Assembly: GCA_018901615.1 (NCBI GenBank)
Contig: JAHIEN010000115.1
Span: forward strand, 1-12,413
DNA from: Candidatus Omnitrophota bacterium
GTDB taxonomy: Bacteria; Omnitrophota; Gorgyraeia; Gorgyraeales; Gorgyraeaceae
Direction: 5' to 3'
Length of the DNA: 12,413 nucleotides
A program made the position numbers and the translations under genes. This document shows positions 1-6,000 of the stretch, one piece after another. Every line of letters starts with the position of its first letter. Within the stretch, counting starts at the first letter, position 1. The notes beneath the pieces were generated by a model. The model saw nothing but the letters and a program-made list of their open reading frames with translations, was not told the DNA's origin and did no database searches.

Positions 1-186
1 CCCATCTACATAAAGGTAACCCACATTAACCGGTGAATTGAAAAATATTTTTACAGAGGCTGCTAATAAATATAGCGAGGTTAAAAGCCTAAAGGTCTCT
101 GTAACCTTTCTGAATCTTTTTGGAATCAAAAGGATCACAATACCCGCTAATATCGAAGTTAAAATTGGCTGCAGTAAGAGTTTCAT
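1..186 (-). CDS. Antiporter-like membrane subunit of the hydrogenase (N-terminal fragment)
   Basis: This gene is cut by the left edge; only the first 62 codons are present. Its ATG overlaps the TGA of the large-subunit gene (ATGA), so the two are probably translationally coupled. The visible protein starts MKLLLQPILTSILAGIVILL, giving a first hydrophobic helix at about residues 4-20, then a short basic loop (PKRFRKV) and a second helix at about residues 29-47. A short basic-ended first helix followed by a second one is how NuoL/NuoM/MrpD/HyfB-type proton antiporter subunits begin, and such a subunit is expected beside a group 4 hydrogenase large subunit. The discriminating part of the family, with the charged residues in the later helices, lies outside the window, so NuoL, NuoM and NuoN types cannot be told apart. 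The assignment rests mainly on context. Confidence 0.7.
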   Translation of the reverse strand, partial: MKLLLQPILTSILAGIVILLIPKRFRKVTETFRLLTSLYLLAASVKIFFNSPVNVGYLYVDG

Positions 187-1370
187 CTATTTTTGGTTTT
201 TTGTCTCAATCTCTCTGTCTTTTCCTGGGAAAGCCTTATCAAGTCCTGGCCGTCAAAGACCTTTTTGCCTGTCTTATAATCCACCACTGCCATGCGCTCA
301 GTGCAACAATAGCATGGGTCAACAGCAGCGAGTATTATTGTCGCGTCAGAGATAGTCTCTCCTATCACTGCCTTTTTATTAGAAGCGATGTTCATATAAC
401 TTGGCGCCCTGACCTTGTGCCTTGCAGGGCTGTTTCCACCGTCTGACATTACATAATGAAATACCTCTCCCCTTGGAGCCTCATGTCTGCCTATGCCTTC
501 TCCTGCGGGCATGTCCTTTATATTAAGGTCTATCGGGCCCTTTGGCATCTTATCCAGACATTGTAAAATTATATTGGTTGATTCATAGAGTTCGAGTATC
601 CTTACAACTGCCTTTGCGAACACGCCGCCGCCCTGTTGCGTTATGACCTTCCATTCTACCTTGCCATATGCCGCGTACGGGTCGTCTTTTCTCACATCCA
701 TTGCAACGCCTGAGGCCCTTGCAGTAGGGCCAACGCACGCATAGTCATGCACGTCCTGTTTTGTCAGGACACCAACGCCCTCTGTCCTTGCGCGTATAAC
801 AGGGTCATCTATGACAGCGCCTTTAAACATATCAAATTTAGGTATAAGGGATTTCAGGGTCTTTTTTATCCATGGGAAATCAGCCTCGTCCAGGTCGCGT
901 CTTATGCCTCCTGGTTTAAACATCGCGTAATGCTGCCTGTTGCCTGTAATCCTCTCAAATATATCAAGAACAGGTTCTCTGTATCTCCACGCCCACATCC
1001 ATACAGTGTTGTATCCAAGAAAATGCCCTGCAAGTCCGAGCCACAGAAGATGACTGTGCAGCCTTTCGAGTTCTCCGATTATAGTCCTGATATAAAGCGC
1101 TCTTTCAGGCACCTCGACCCCTAAAAGGTCGTCTATCGCGTTTGTATAGGCAAAAGGGTGCGACGTAGAACAGATGCCGCAAATCCTCTCTACAAGAAAT
1201 GTCACCTGATCATAGCTCTTAGACTCGGAAATTTTCTCAATCGCCCTATGGTTATATCCGATCTCTATGTCAATATCTGTCACGACTTCACCGTCTACAC
1301 GAAGCCTGAAAAATTCAGGCTCTTCCTGCAGCGGGTGATACGGGCCTATAGGAATAATTTTATCTGACAT
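183..1370 (-). CDS. Group 4 energy-converting [NiFe]-hydrogenase large subunit (EchE/HycE/NuoD-like)
   Basis: This is the catalytic subunit binding the NiFe(CN)2CO centre, facing the cytoplasm in a membrane-bound complex related to complex I. Both metal motifs are intact: RICGICSTSHPFA with C64 and C67, and DPCYCC near the C-terminus with C353 and C356. Complex I NuoD lacks these cysteines, so this is a hydrogenase and not a NADH dehydrogenase. N-terminal IPIGPYHP and the ELERLHSHLLWLG segment fit group 4. About 36 residues follow DPCYCCTER, a tail like that removed from HycE by its protease, so proteolytic maturation is likely. The second motif has an extra cysteine (C355) where HycE has serine. 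I chose the ATG at 1370 (395 aa); the frame stays open to a TTG at 1448, but that start overlaps the NuoC-like gene and adds residues encoded by a hairpin. The stop overlaps the next gene's ATG. Confidence 0.93.
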   Translation of the reverse strand: MSDKIIPIGPYHPLQEEPEFFRLRVDGEVVTDIDIEIGYNHRAIEKISESKSYDQVTFLVERICGICSTSHPFAYTNAIDDLLGVEVPERALYIRTIIGELERLHSHLLWLGLAGHFLGYNTVWMWAWRYREPVLDIFERITGNRQHYAMFKPGGIRRDLDEADFPWIKKTLKSLIPKFDMFKGAVIDDPVIRARTEGVGVLTKQDVHDYACVGPTARASGVAMDVRKDDPYAAYGKVEWKVITQQGGGVFAKAVVRILELYESTNIILQCLDKMPKGPIDLNIKDMPAGEGIGRHEAPRGEVFHYVMSDGGNSPARHKVRAPSYMNIASNKKAVIGETISDATIILAAVDPCYCCTERMAVVDYKTGKKVFDGQDLIRLSQEKTERLRQKTKNR

Positions 1371-1382
1371 AATGTAGCTTTC

Positions 1383-1407
1383 AGCTATCAGCTGAGGGCT
1401 GATAACT
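1383..1407. repeat. Imperfect hairpin at the NuoC-like/large-subunit junction
   Basis: Arms AGCTATCAGC (1383-1392) and GCTGATAACT (1398-1407) pair over ten positions with one mismatch around a five-base loop. The element sits over the stop codon of the NuoC-like gene and about 13 bases before the large-subunit ATG. The same ten-mer, as GCTGATAGCT, occurs twice inside hypF (10249-10258 and 10297-10306), which suggests a dispersed repeat family. Confidence 0.6.
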
Positions 1408-1843
1408 ATTGTTGGTCTCTCCTCAGAGGATAATTCCCCTCCGGCCAATCATCTTTAAGAAGCAGGTGTTTCAGGTTCGGGTGGCCTTTAAAATCCACGC
1501 CGAGCATCTCGTGTATCTCGCGCTCTATCCATTCAGCGCATTTCATGATAGAAGTCAGGCTCTCGATCTCAAGACCTGGTTTTTCCAGGATAACCCTGAG
1601 AGAGACCATGAGTCCGATTTTATCTATTGAAAAGTGATAGAGTATCTCGACTCCGGTCCTTGTATCAACTCCTGAGGCAGTGACAAACCTTGCCTTGACA
1701 TCGTTAAAAAGATATCTGGCTATTTTCGGCAGGGCCTCTTTTTTAATAGTGACGTAGATTCGACGCAGAGACCTGTCATTAATCTCCACCAGGCCTCCAC
1801 CTGAACGCACCTTTATATTTTCTATTATCTGTGTTTTTTCCAT
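1406..1843 (-). CDS. NuoC/EchD-like 30-kDa subunit of the hydrogenase complex
   Basis: This 145-residue soluble subunit is related to the NuoC family (complex I 30 kDa) and to EchD or the N-terminal part of HycE. It lacks metal-binding motifs and holds the large subunit against the small subunit in the peripheral arm. The family signature is clear near the C-terminus: EWIEREIHEMLGVDFKGHPN followed by LKHLLLKDDWPEGNYPLRRD, matching the usual ERE-D-G-F-GHP-L-LL-D-W-G-PLRKD pattern. Length is typical for the standalone form found in Ech-type enzymes. It lies between the NuoB-like and large-subunit genes, the usual order of group 4 operons. The ATG at 1843 is the only good start; no strong ribosome binding site precedes it, and a perfect small palindrome lies just upstream. 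Confidence 0.9.
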   Translation of the reverse strand: MEKTQIIENIKVRSGGGLVEINDRSLRRIYVTIKKEALPKIARYLFNDVKARFVTASGVDTRTGVEILYHFSIDKIGLMVSLRVILEKPGLEIESLTSIMKCAEWIEREIHEMLGVDFKGHPNLKHLLLKDDWPEGNYPLRRDQQ

Positions 1844-1853
1844 TTATATTTTC

Positions 1854-1871
1854 GGCAGACTAAAGTCTGCC
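1854..1871. repeat. Perfect 8-bp-arm palindrome between the NuoB-like and NuoC-like genes
   Basis: GGCAGACT and AGTCTGCC are exact inverted copies separated by two bases (AA). The element fills most of the 33-base spacer between the two hydrogenase genes. It has no T-run on the minus-strand side, so it is not a standard terminator; a processing or stability hairpin, or a relic repeat, are both possible. Confidence 0.65.
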
Positions 1872-1876
1872 TATTC

Positions 1877-2302
1877 TCAGCCTTTGCCTTTAAGTTTCTC
1901 TATCAATTTCACTATTGCCGCTATCATTGCCTCTGGTTTTGGAGGACAGCCTGGGATATACGCGTCAACCGGCAAAACTGAATCTACTGGATCAGGTGTA
2001 TTCGGTCCTTTTGCAAATATACCCTGTCCACACGCGCACGCGCCTATTGCTATGACAACACATGGCTTTGGCGCCTGCTCATAGATATTTTTTATCCTCG
2101 GTATGGTCTTTAAATTCAGGGCTCCTGTAACAAGAATAGCGTCAGCATGTCTTATGCTCCCTACCAGAATAATACCAAACCGCTCCACGTCAAACCTGGG
2201 AGTCAGGAGGTCCAGGATCTCTATGTCGCAGTTATTGCAGCTGCCTGTTGACATATGATAGACCCATATAGATTTTGTCAGTGCTTTAAGTTTTAAACTC
2301 AT
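1877..2302 (-). CDS. NuoB/EchC/HycG-like small subunit of the [NiFe]-hydrogenase
   Basis: This 141-residue subunit carries the proximal [4Fe-4S] cluster that passes electrons to the NiFe site. The four expected ligands are visible: C22 and C25 in TGSCNNCDIE, C89 in AIGACACGQG, and C119 in YIPGCPPKPE. An additional cysteine, C91, sits two residues after C89. The family's hydrophobic strand and ILVTGAL segment is also present. Length and motif order match EchC/HycG and the N2-cluster subunit NuoB, without the extra domains of group 1 small subunits. It lies between the membrane anchor gene and the NuoC-like gene. The ATG at 2302 gives MSLKLKALTKSIWVYHMSTG, a typical N-terminus. A pair of long palindromes lies immediately upstream. 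Confidence 0.93.
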   Translation of the reverse strand: MSLKLKALTKSIWVYHMSTGSCNNCDIEILDLLTPRFDVERFGIILVGSIRHADAILVTGALNLKTIPRIKNIYEQAPKPCVVIAIGACACGQGIFAKGPNTPDPVDSVLPVDAYIPGCPPKPEAMIAAIVKLIEKLKGKG

Positions 2303-2313
2303 ATTTAACGCAG

Positions 2314-2387
2314 CTGTTCGAGGTTAAGCCTCGAACAGATTCGAATGGCTCAAGCGCAACTGTTCGAGGCTTAACCTCGAACAGTTG
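2314..2387. repeat. Pair of palindromes in mutually inverted orientation
   Basis: Two copies of a palindrome with arms CTGTTCGAGG/CCTCGAACAG lie in the 87-base spacer between the NuoH-like and NuoB-like genes. Copy one spans 2314-2338 with loop TTAAG. Copy two spans 2360-2384 with loop CTTAA and extends to 13-bp arms at 2357-2387. Copy two is the exact reverse complement of copy one, so the pair also forms a larger inverted repeat with 25-base arms and a 21-base centre. The spacer holds little else. Confidence 0.85.
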
Positions 2388-2389
2388 AC

Positions 2390-3295
2390 TTACATCCCCA
2401 GCGTTGCCAGTAAAACAGCTATTATAGCCAGAGAAGTCATCCTGTACCAAAAAAATCTAAGCGCCTGGTCGATCCTGACCCTTGGGTTTGTATTCCTCAT
2501 AAGGATCATTACAACCAGTAAAACCACGTATTTCCAGACGCTGAACCCGCCCCAGAATATTGAAGACAAAAACACAGGCAGGGCAACCATCATAATAGTC
2601 TTCGTAAGCTTTAAAACAGCCAGGAGGATCCCTGAGTATTCTATATATATACCTCCCATTATCTCTGTCTCTGCCTCTGCCATGTCAAAAGGCACAAGGC
2701 CAAGTTTTGCCTGCATGCAGAATACAGCCACCAGTATAGCAAGTATTCCTGAAATATTTGAGACAAACACGCCGTTTATCGCCTGAAACGCGATCAGGTC
2801 TGTCATCTTCAAAAAACCACTGCTTTTAATGATAGGCACTATGATACAGATAATAAAAGGTAGTTCATACGCCAGCATCAGCTTTATCTCTCTTGATACC
2901 CCGAGAGACGCCAGGGGATTGCCGCTTGCGGAAGAGCCTAATATAAGGGCAATGGCCGGCAATGTCAATAAATACAAAATCACTACTATATCCCCTGTAA
3001 AACCGCTTGCGCCTAACTGAATATTGGCCTGCCATATAAAAGTAGCTGCCAGGATAACAGCGCTCAGCCCAAACAGAGGCGCTAAAAGAAAAACAACCTT
3101 TGAGGCATTCTTTGGTATAGTGATCTCTTTTATGCTCAATTTTACAAGATCAGCCAGGGGCTGATACCACGGAGGGCCTACTCTCCACTGCACGCGCGCG
3201 GTAACCTTGCGGTCTATCCAGCTTGCCGCCAGGCCCACAACGGCAGTGAATAAGAAACCCGGGAAAATTATAAAATTAAACAGGTGTTTTAACAT
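2390..3295 (-). CDS. NuoH/EchB/HycD-like integral membrane subunit
   Basis: This 301-residue polytopic protein anchors the peripheral arm of the hydrogenase and forms part of the ion-translocation path, as NuoH does in complex I. About eight hydrophobic segments are apparent. Conserved cytoplasmic loops are recognisable: DRKVTARVQWRVGPPWYQP and LADLVKLSIKEITIPKNA near the N-terminus, LGVSREIKLMLAYELPF in the middle, and PFDMAEAETEIMGGIYIEYS with the acidic cluster facing the quinone-like cavity region. The terminal NTNPRVRIDQALRFFW is also typical. The family length is about 280-330 residues, so it looks complete. The ATG at 3295 has no obvious Shine-Dalgarno sequence, and a hairpin occupies the spacer before it. 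Confidence 0.93.
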   Translation of the reverse strand: MLKHLFNFIIFPGFLFTAVVGLAASWIDRKVTARVQWRVGPPWYQPLADLVKLSIKEITIPKNASKVVFLLAPLFGLSAVILAATFIWQANIQLGASGFTGDIVVILYLLTLPAIALILGSSASGNPLASLGVSREIKLMLAYELPFIICIIVPIIKSSGFLKMTDLIAFQAINGVFVSNISGILAILVAVFCMQAKLGLVPFDMAEAETEIMGGIYIEYSGILLAVLKLTKTIMMVALPVFLSSIFWGGFSVWKYVVLLVVMILMRNTNPRVRIDQALRFFWYRMTSLAIIAVLLATLGM

Positions 3296-3301
3296 AAATG
3301 T

Positions 3302-3326
3302 TTTAGCGTTTAAACTATACGCTAAA
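3302..3326. repeat. Hairpin in the polyferredoxin/NuoH-like spacer
   Basis: TTTAGCGT (3302-3309) and ACGCTAAA (3319-3326) are perfect inverted copies with a nine-base loop. A further ACGCTAA copy occurs at 3340-3346, next to the stop codon of the ferredoxin gene, so the 51-base spacer is made largely of this motif. No T-run follows on the minus strand. Confidence 0.6.
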
Positions 3327-3346
3327 CGCTATCCGCTTTACGCTAA

Positions 3347-3829
3347 TTATGGATGATACTTCTTCCATGGTTTAGCGTGCACTGCTATGTTTTTGCTTAT
3401 TAAAAATATGTCATCCTTTTCTGACTCTTCTACTTCTATAAATTTTACCGCGCCGTCTATGGAACATGTCTTTGAACAAACAGGGTCTTTGCCATTACCC
3501 CTGCCTACGCACGCGTCGCACTGAGATATGATATACGGCACTGTCTCGACCGGAATCGTACCGAACGGGCATGCCAAGCTGCATGACTTACAGGATATAC
3601 AACGCATGGCATAACGCTTGATGACCCCGTCAGGTTGTTTTTCCATGGCCTCTTTCGGGCATGCATTCACGCATGGCGCCTCTTCGCACTTCCTGCATAT
3701 ATAAAGGTATTGCCCTATTTCTCTCAGGCGCGTAATACCTGAATTTTCAGGATGGTAATAATAGCTGCATTCCGCGGTAAGGGTCTCGCAGCTGTATAAT
3801 TTTTCTAGATCTACAAAAAGTCTTTTCAT
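3347..3829 (-). CDS. HycB/CooF-like polyferredoxin with a degenerate first cluster site
   Basis: This 160-residue electron-transfer subunit probably links the flavin module to the hydrogenase core. Three cysteine groups look intact: CRKCEEAPCVNACP, CISCKSCSLACP and CDACVGRGNGKDPVCSKTC. The N-terminal group that in HycB/CooF proteins reads CxxCxxCxxxC is here LYSCETLTAEC: C14 and C21 remain, while the first and third positions are leucines (L11, L17). Fourteen cysteines remain instead of sixteen, enough for three [4Fe-4S] clusters plus two unassigned cysteines. The alignment of LEK-L-YS-C-ET-L-TAE-C with the usual EK-C-IG-C-xx-C-xxx-C is my own by-eye alignment. The gene starts at an ATG only four bases after the flavin-subunit stop, so the two are likely co-translated. 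Confidence 0.88.
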   Translation of the reverse strand: MKRLFVDLEKLYSCETLTAECSYYYHPENSGITRLREIGQYLYICRKCEEAPCVNACPKEAMEKQPDGVIKRYAMRCISCKSCSLACPFGTIPVETVPYIISQCDACVGRGNGKDPVCSKTCSIDGAVKFIEVEESEKDDIFLISKNIAVHAKPWKKYHP

Positions 3830-3833
3830 GACA

Positions 3834-4658
3834 TTAATCCCATATCTCGTGAATATTATTTATCCTGTCATACCTGAATACCGGGCCGTCCTTACATACG
3901 TAAAAATTCCCAAGCCTGCAATGCCCGCATTTACCAATTCCACAGCTCATGTTTTTTTCCATTGATAGATAGATCTGCTCATTTTTATAACCTATTTCAA
4001 GTAGCTTAAACGTGGAAAATTTCATCATTATAGGCGGGCCGCATACAATGGCAACGCTATTTTTTAGATCTATTTTCAGATTATCCAGCGTAGTAGTCAC
4101 AAGGCCTACATTGCCTTTCCAGTTATTGTCCTTCTTGTCCACTGTGATCCTGAATTTCACCTTTTTATTCATCTTCTGCCATTTATCTAGCACGCAATCC
4201 TTATATATTATGTCCGAGGGTGTCCTTGAGCCACAGCAGAACGTTATGTTTTTATATTTATCCATGTCATGGACCAAGGCTAAAAAAAGGGCCCTTAACG
4301 GCGCGAGGCCTACGCCTCCTCCTACCAACAGGATCTCTTTTCCTTCAAATTCAGAAAGAGGATACTCATTGCCGTACGGCCCTCTCAAGCCTACTATGTC
4401 CCCTTTTTTAAGATCGTGGATCTTCGCAGTCACCCTGCCTGCTTTCATGATGCTTATTTCAAGTTTGCTTTTCTCGTATGGGGAAGAAGACGGGGTAAAG
4501 GGCGCCTCTCCCACGCCAGGTATTGTCATCTCGACAAACTGGCCTGCCTTAAAATGTAACGGTTTCTCAGGCTTTAGAGAAACAGTTTTAATAGTAGGGC
4601 TTTCTTCATTGACCCCGACTACTTCTGTTTTTATTGGTGTGTATGGGTTATCGATCAT
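3834..4658 (-). CDS. FAD/NAD(P)-binding diaphorase subunit, sulfhydrogenase gamma-like
   Basis: This 274-residue protein belongs to the ferredoxin-NADP+ reductase superfamily, as do HydG of archaeal sulfhydrogenases, AsrB and PyrK. It should exchange electrons between NAD(P)H and Fe-S clusters in the cytoplasm. The FAD domain shows GQFVEMTIPGVGEAPFTPSS and GPYGNEYPL; the nucleotide domain shows ILLVGGGVGLAPLRALFLAL and a CGPPIMMK segment near the end. The C-terminal [2Fe-2S] site is C239, C244, C247 and C255 in SCGIGKCGHCRLGNFYVC. The start ATG overlaps the TGA of the beta-like gene (ATGA). Cofactor preference between NADH and NADPH cannot be read safely from the sequence. Its location at the head of a group 4 hydrogenase operon, not a soluble group 3 one, is the unusual point. 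Confidence 0.92.
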   Translation of the reverse strand: MIDNPYTPIKTEVVGVNEESPTIKTVSLKPEKPLHFKAGQFVEMTIPGVGEAPFTPSSSPYEKSKLEISIMKAGRVTAKIHDLKKGDIVGLRGPYGNEYPLSEFEGKEILLVGGGVGLAPLRALFLALVHDMDKYKNITFCCGSRTPSDIIYKDCVLDKWQKMNKKVKFRITVDKKDNNWKGNVGLVTTTLDNLKIDLKNSVAIVCGPPIMMKFSTFKLLEIGYKNEQIYLSMEKNMSCGIGKCGHCRLGNFYVCKDGPVFRYDRINNIHEIWD

Positions 4659-5680
4659 ATTCCAAGCTTAGCAAGCACTTCGTCTATGCGTATCTTTCCG
4701 GGACATGCGTCGCTGCACCTCCCGCAGCCAGTGCAGCCAAATTTTCCTATTGTATCAGGAAAAAAATTAAACTTCTTATCAAACCTGTTGCGCAGCCGTT
4801 GGGCCAGGAGTTTTCTGGGATTAGCGCCTCCTGCCACCATGGCAAAAGAACGTAAAAGGCATGAATCCCATAACCTTAATCTTTCGAAATTATTGTCTTT
4901 CCCCTGGTCTTTTAATGCAAAACAGTGGCATGCCGGGCATATGACATTACAGGCCCCGCACTCAACACACGTCTTTATTGTCTCTTCCCATAATTCTGAA
5001 TCGAATTTCTTCTTAAAAAGCGGCTGGAGAGAATCTTTGCCAGGGATCTTTTTATCTTTTACGTGCGCGAGGAGTTCTTCGGTTAGTTTTTTCCTGTTTT
5101 CTTCTTTTTTATCTTTATAGAGCCCGGCTTTTTGAAAAAGTTTGGAATACTCTTTTGCTATTTTCTCGCCTTTTTCAGAGCCCACTTCTGCCACATAACC
5201 ACTCTCTATCTCAGAGAGATTTATGTCGAAATCTTCTGTTGGATACGGCATGATGCTCAGGGCAACGCAGAAACAGCTTTCTCCATGAGAAGTACAATCG
5301 CTTGAAATTATAAGGCCCTCATCCCTTCTCTGGATATAGAATGGGTCCTTAAAAGAGTCCTGCCTAAATACATAATCCATTACCTTTAGCGAAGCCAGGT
5401 CGCATGACTTGGCTCCAACTATTGCCACTGGCCTGGATTTTTTACCAGGGAGGTCTTCGTAAAAATAATCGCTTATCTTTGTGCGGACTGGAAGGAAAAA
5501 ACTCTTTATGCTCTGGACAGGCCTTATCTCTCCCAGGACAGCTTCGCCAAGCCCATCGTCTCCTACTTTTTGATAGTACCTGTTGCCATCTGATTTTACA
5601 GGCGCATAAACCTTATACGCCTTGGAAAGGGATTTTATGAGCCTATCCAGGTTGGGTCTATTTATAAAGTAAATATTCAA
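4655..5680 (-). CDS. Fe-S subunit, sulfhydrogenase beta-like (HydB/AsrA family)
   Basis: This 341-residue soluble subunit pairs with the gamma-like flavoprotein and relays electrons from it. It carries two ferredoxin-type motifs: C238, C241, C244 and C248 in CVECGACNVICPACHC, with extra cysteines at 251 and 253, and C316, C319, C322 and C326 in CTGCGRCSDACPGKI. The upstream half has the family's AIVGAKSCDLASLKVMD block and DCTSHGESCFC with three cysteines. WDSCLLRSFAMVAGGANPR between the clusters is also typical. It is the first gene of the hydrogenase unit. The start is TTG at 5680, preceded eight bases upstream by AAAGG; no in-frame ATG gives the conserved N-terminus. The leader from the predicted transcription start is about 100 bases long and contains the operator. 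Confidence 0.92.
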   Translation of the reverse strand: MNIYFINRPNLDRLIKSLSKAYKVYAPVKSDGNRYYQKVGDDGLGEAVLGEIRPVQSIKSFFLPVRTKISDYFYEDLPGKKSRPVAIVGAKSCDLASLKVMDYVFRQDSFKDPFYIQRRDEGLIISSDCTSHGESCFCVALSIMPYPTEDFDINLSEIESGYVAEVGSEKGEKIAKEYSKLFQKAGLYKDKKEENRKKLTEELLAHVKDKKIPGKDSLQPLFKKKFDSELWEETIKTCVECGACNVICPACHCFALKDQGKDNNFERLRLWDSCLLRSFAMVAGGANPRKLLAQRLRNRFDKKFNFFPDTIGKFGCTGCGRCSDACPGKIRIDEVLAKLGI

Positions 5681-5736
5681 GAAACTAACCTTTCGAGAGG
5701 GTGAGGTCCGCCGCGGCAGATTGTGTATTTACTAAG

Positions 5737-5756
5737 TTTGTGAAAATTATCACAAA
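5737..5756. promoter_or_regulatory. Rex/CRP-family operator upstream of the hydrogenase operon
   Basis: TTTGTGA and TCACAAA are perfect inverted arms with a six-base AT-only centre; on the minus strand the core reads TTGTGATAATTTTCACAA. This fits the 18-bp Rex operator (TTGTGA-N6-TCACAA, seen in Streptomyces-type Rex sites) and equally the TGTGA-N6-TCACA pattern of CRP/FNR relatives, including HcpR. Its centre lies about 37 bases downstream of the predicted transcription start, a position that suits a repressor better than an activator. Which protein binds is not decidable here. Confidence 0.7.
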
Positions 5757-5789
5757 TTTTTGAAAAAAAATAAAAACAACTTCTTTCTG

Positions 5790-5818
5790 ACTATAATACA
5801 AAGCCCTTTTTATGTCAA
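5790..5818 (-). promoter_or_regulatory. Sigma70-type promoter of the hydrogenase operon
   Basis: On the minus strand a consensus -35 box TTGACA (5813-5818) is separated by exactly 17 bases from TATAGT (5790-5795), a five-of-six match to the -10 box. Transcription should start near 5783 and give a leader of about 100 bases before the TTG start of the beta-like gene. The region just downstream is T-rich, followed by the inverted-repeat operator. Confidence 0.8.
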
Positions 5819-5840
5819 GGGATTTTTTTTAACTGGTGCT

Positions 5841-5877
5841 AATGAGATCCCTCGCTTCGCTCGGGATTAATTCGCAC
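5841..5877. repeat. 37-base direct repeat, copy 1
   Basis: This copy starts AATGAGATCCCTCGCTTCGC and ends AATTCGCAC. It is identical base for base to the copy at 5963-5999, 122 bases away. ATCCC and GGGAT within it are short inverted arms around TCGCTTCGCTC. It is followed by a palindromic segment with the TCCTGAGCTTGTCGAA theme. Confidence 0.85.
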
Positions 5878-5883
5878 AGCAAT

Positions 5884-5961
5884 TTACGTCCTGAGCTTGT
5901 CGAATCCTTCGACCGGCTCAGGATTCGACCCTGAGTTTATCGAAGGGTCAAAAGACGTAAA
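5884..5961. repeat. Palindromic segment between the two 37-base repeats
   Basis: ATTTACGTC near the left end and GACGTAAAT near the right end are inverted copies that close a long stem. Inside, CCTGAGC pairs with GCTCAGG, and GTCGAA/TTCGAC motifs alternate. The theme resembles the TCCTGAGCTTGTCGAAGGA palindromes dispersed in many bacterial genomes. It carries no open reading frame. Confidence 0.6.
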
Positions 5962-5962
5962 T

Positions 5963-5999
5963 AATGAGATCCCTCGCTTCGCTCGGGATTAATTCGCAC
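5963..5999. repeat. 37-base direct repeat, copy 2
   Basis: This is an exact second copy of the element at 5841-5877 in the same orientation. It is followed directly by a different but analogous hairpin (6001-6039), so the two copies behave as composite units: a constant 37-base block plus a variable palindrome. Confidence 0.85.
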
Positions 6000-6000
6000 T

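Noticed and set aside
38..446. Plus-strand open frames near the left edge
   Set aside because: They run antisense to the antiporter-like and large-subunit genes and show no family features.
1371..1448. TTG start at 1448 for the large subunit
   Set aside because: It would overlap the NuoC-like gene by 43 bases and add residues encoded by a hairpin; the ATG at 1370 gives a typical group 4 N-terminus.
4012..4671. Plus-strand frame of 219 codons opposite the flavin subunit
   Set aside because: It mirrors the strongly supported gamma-like gene with FAD, NAD and 2Fe-2S motifs on the minus strand; the plus-strand product has no recognisable domain.
183..5680. Reading the operon as a NADH:quinone oxidoreductase (complex I)
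   Set aside because: The NuoD-like protein retains both CxxC nickel-binding pairs, which complex I lacks, and a hyp maturation cluster lies beside it.
5841..5999. CRISPR array formed by the two 37-base direct repeats
   Set aside because: There are only two copies, the 85-base interval is itself palindromic and unlike a spacer, and no cas gene is present.
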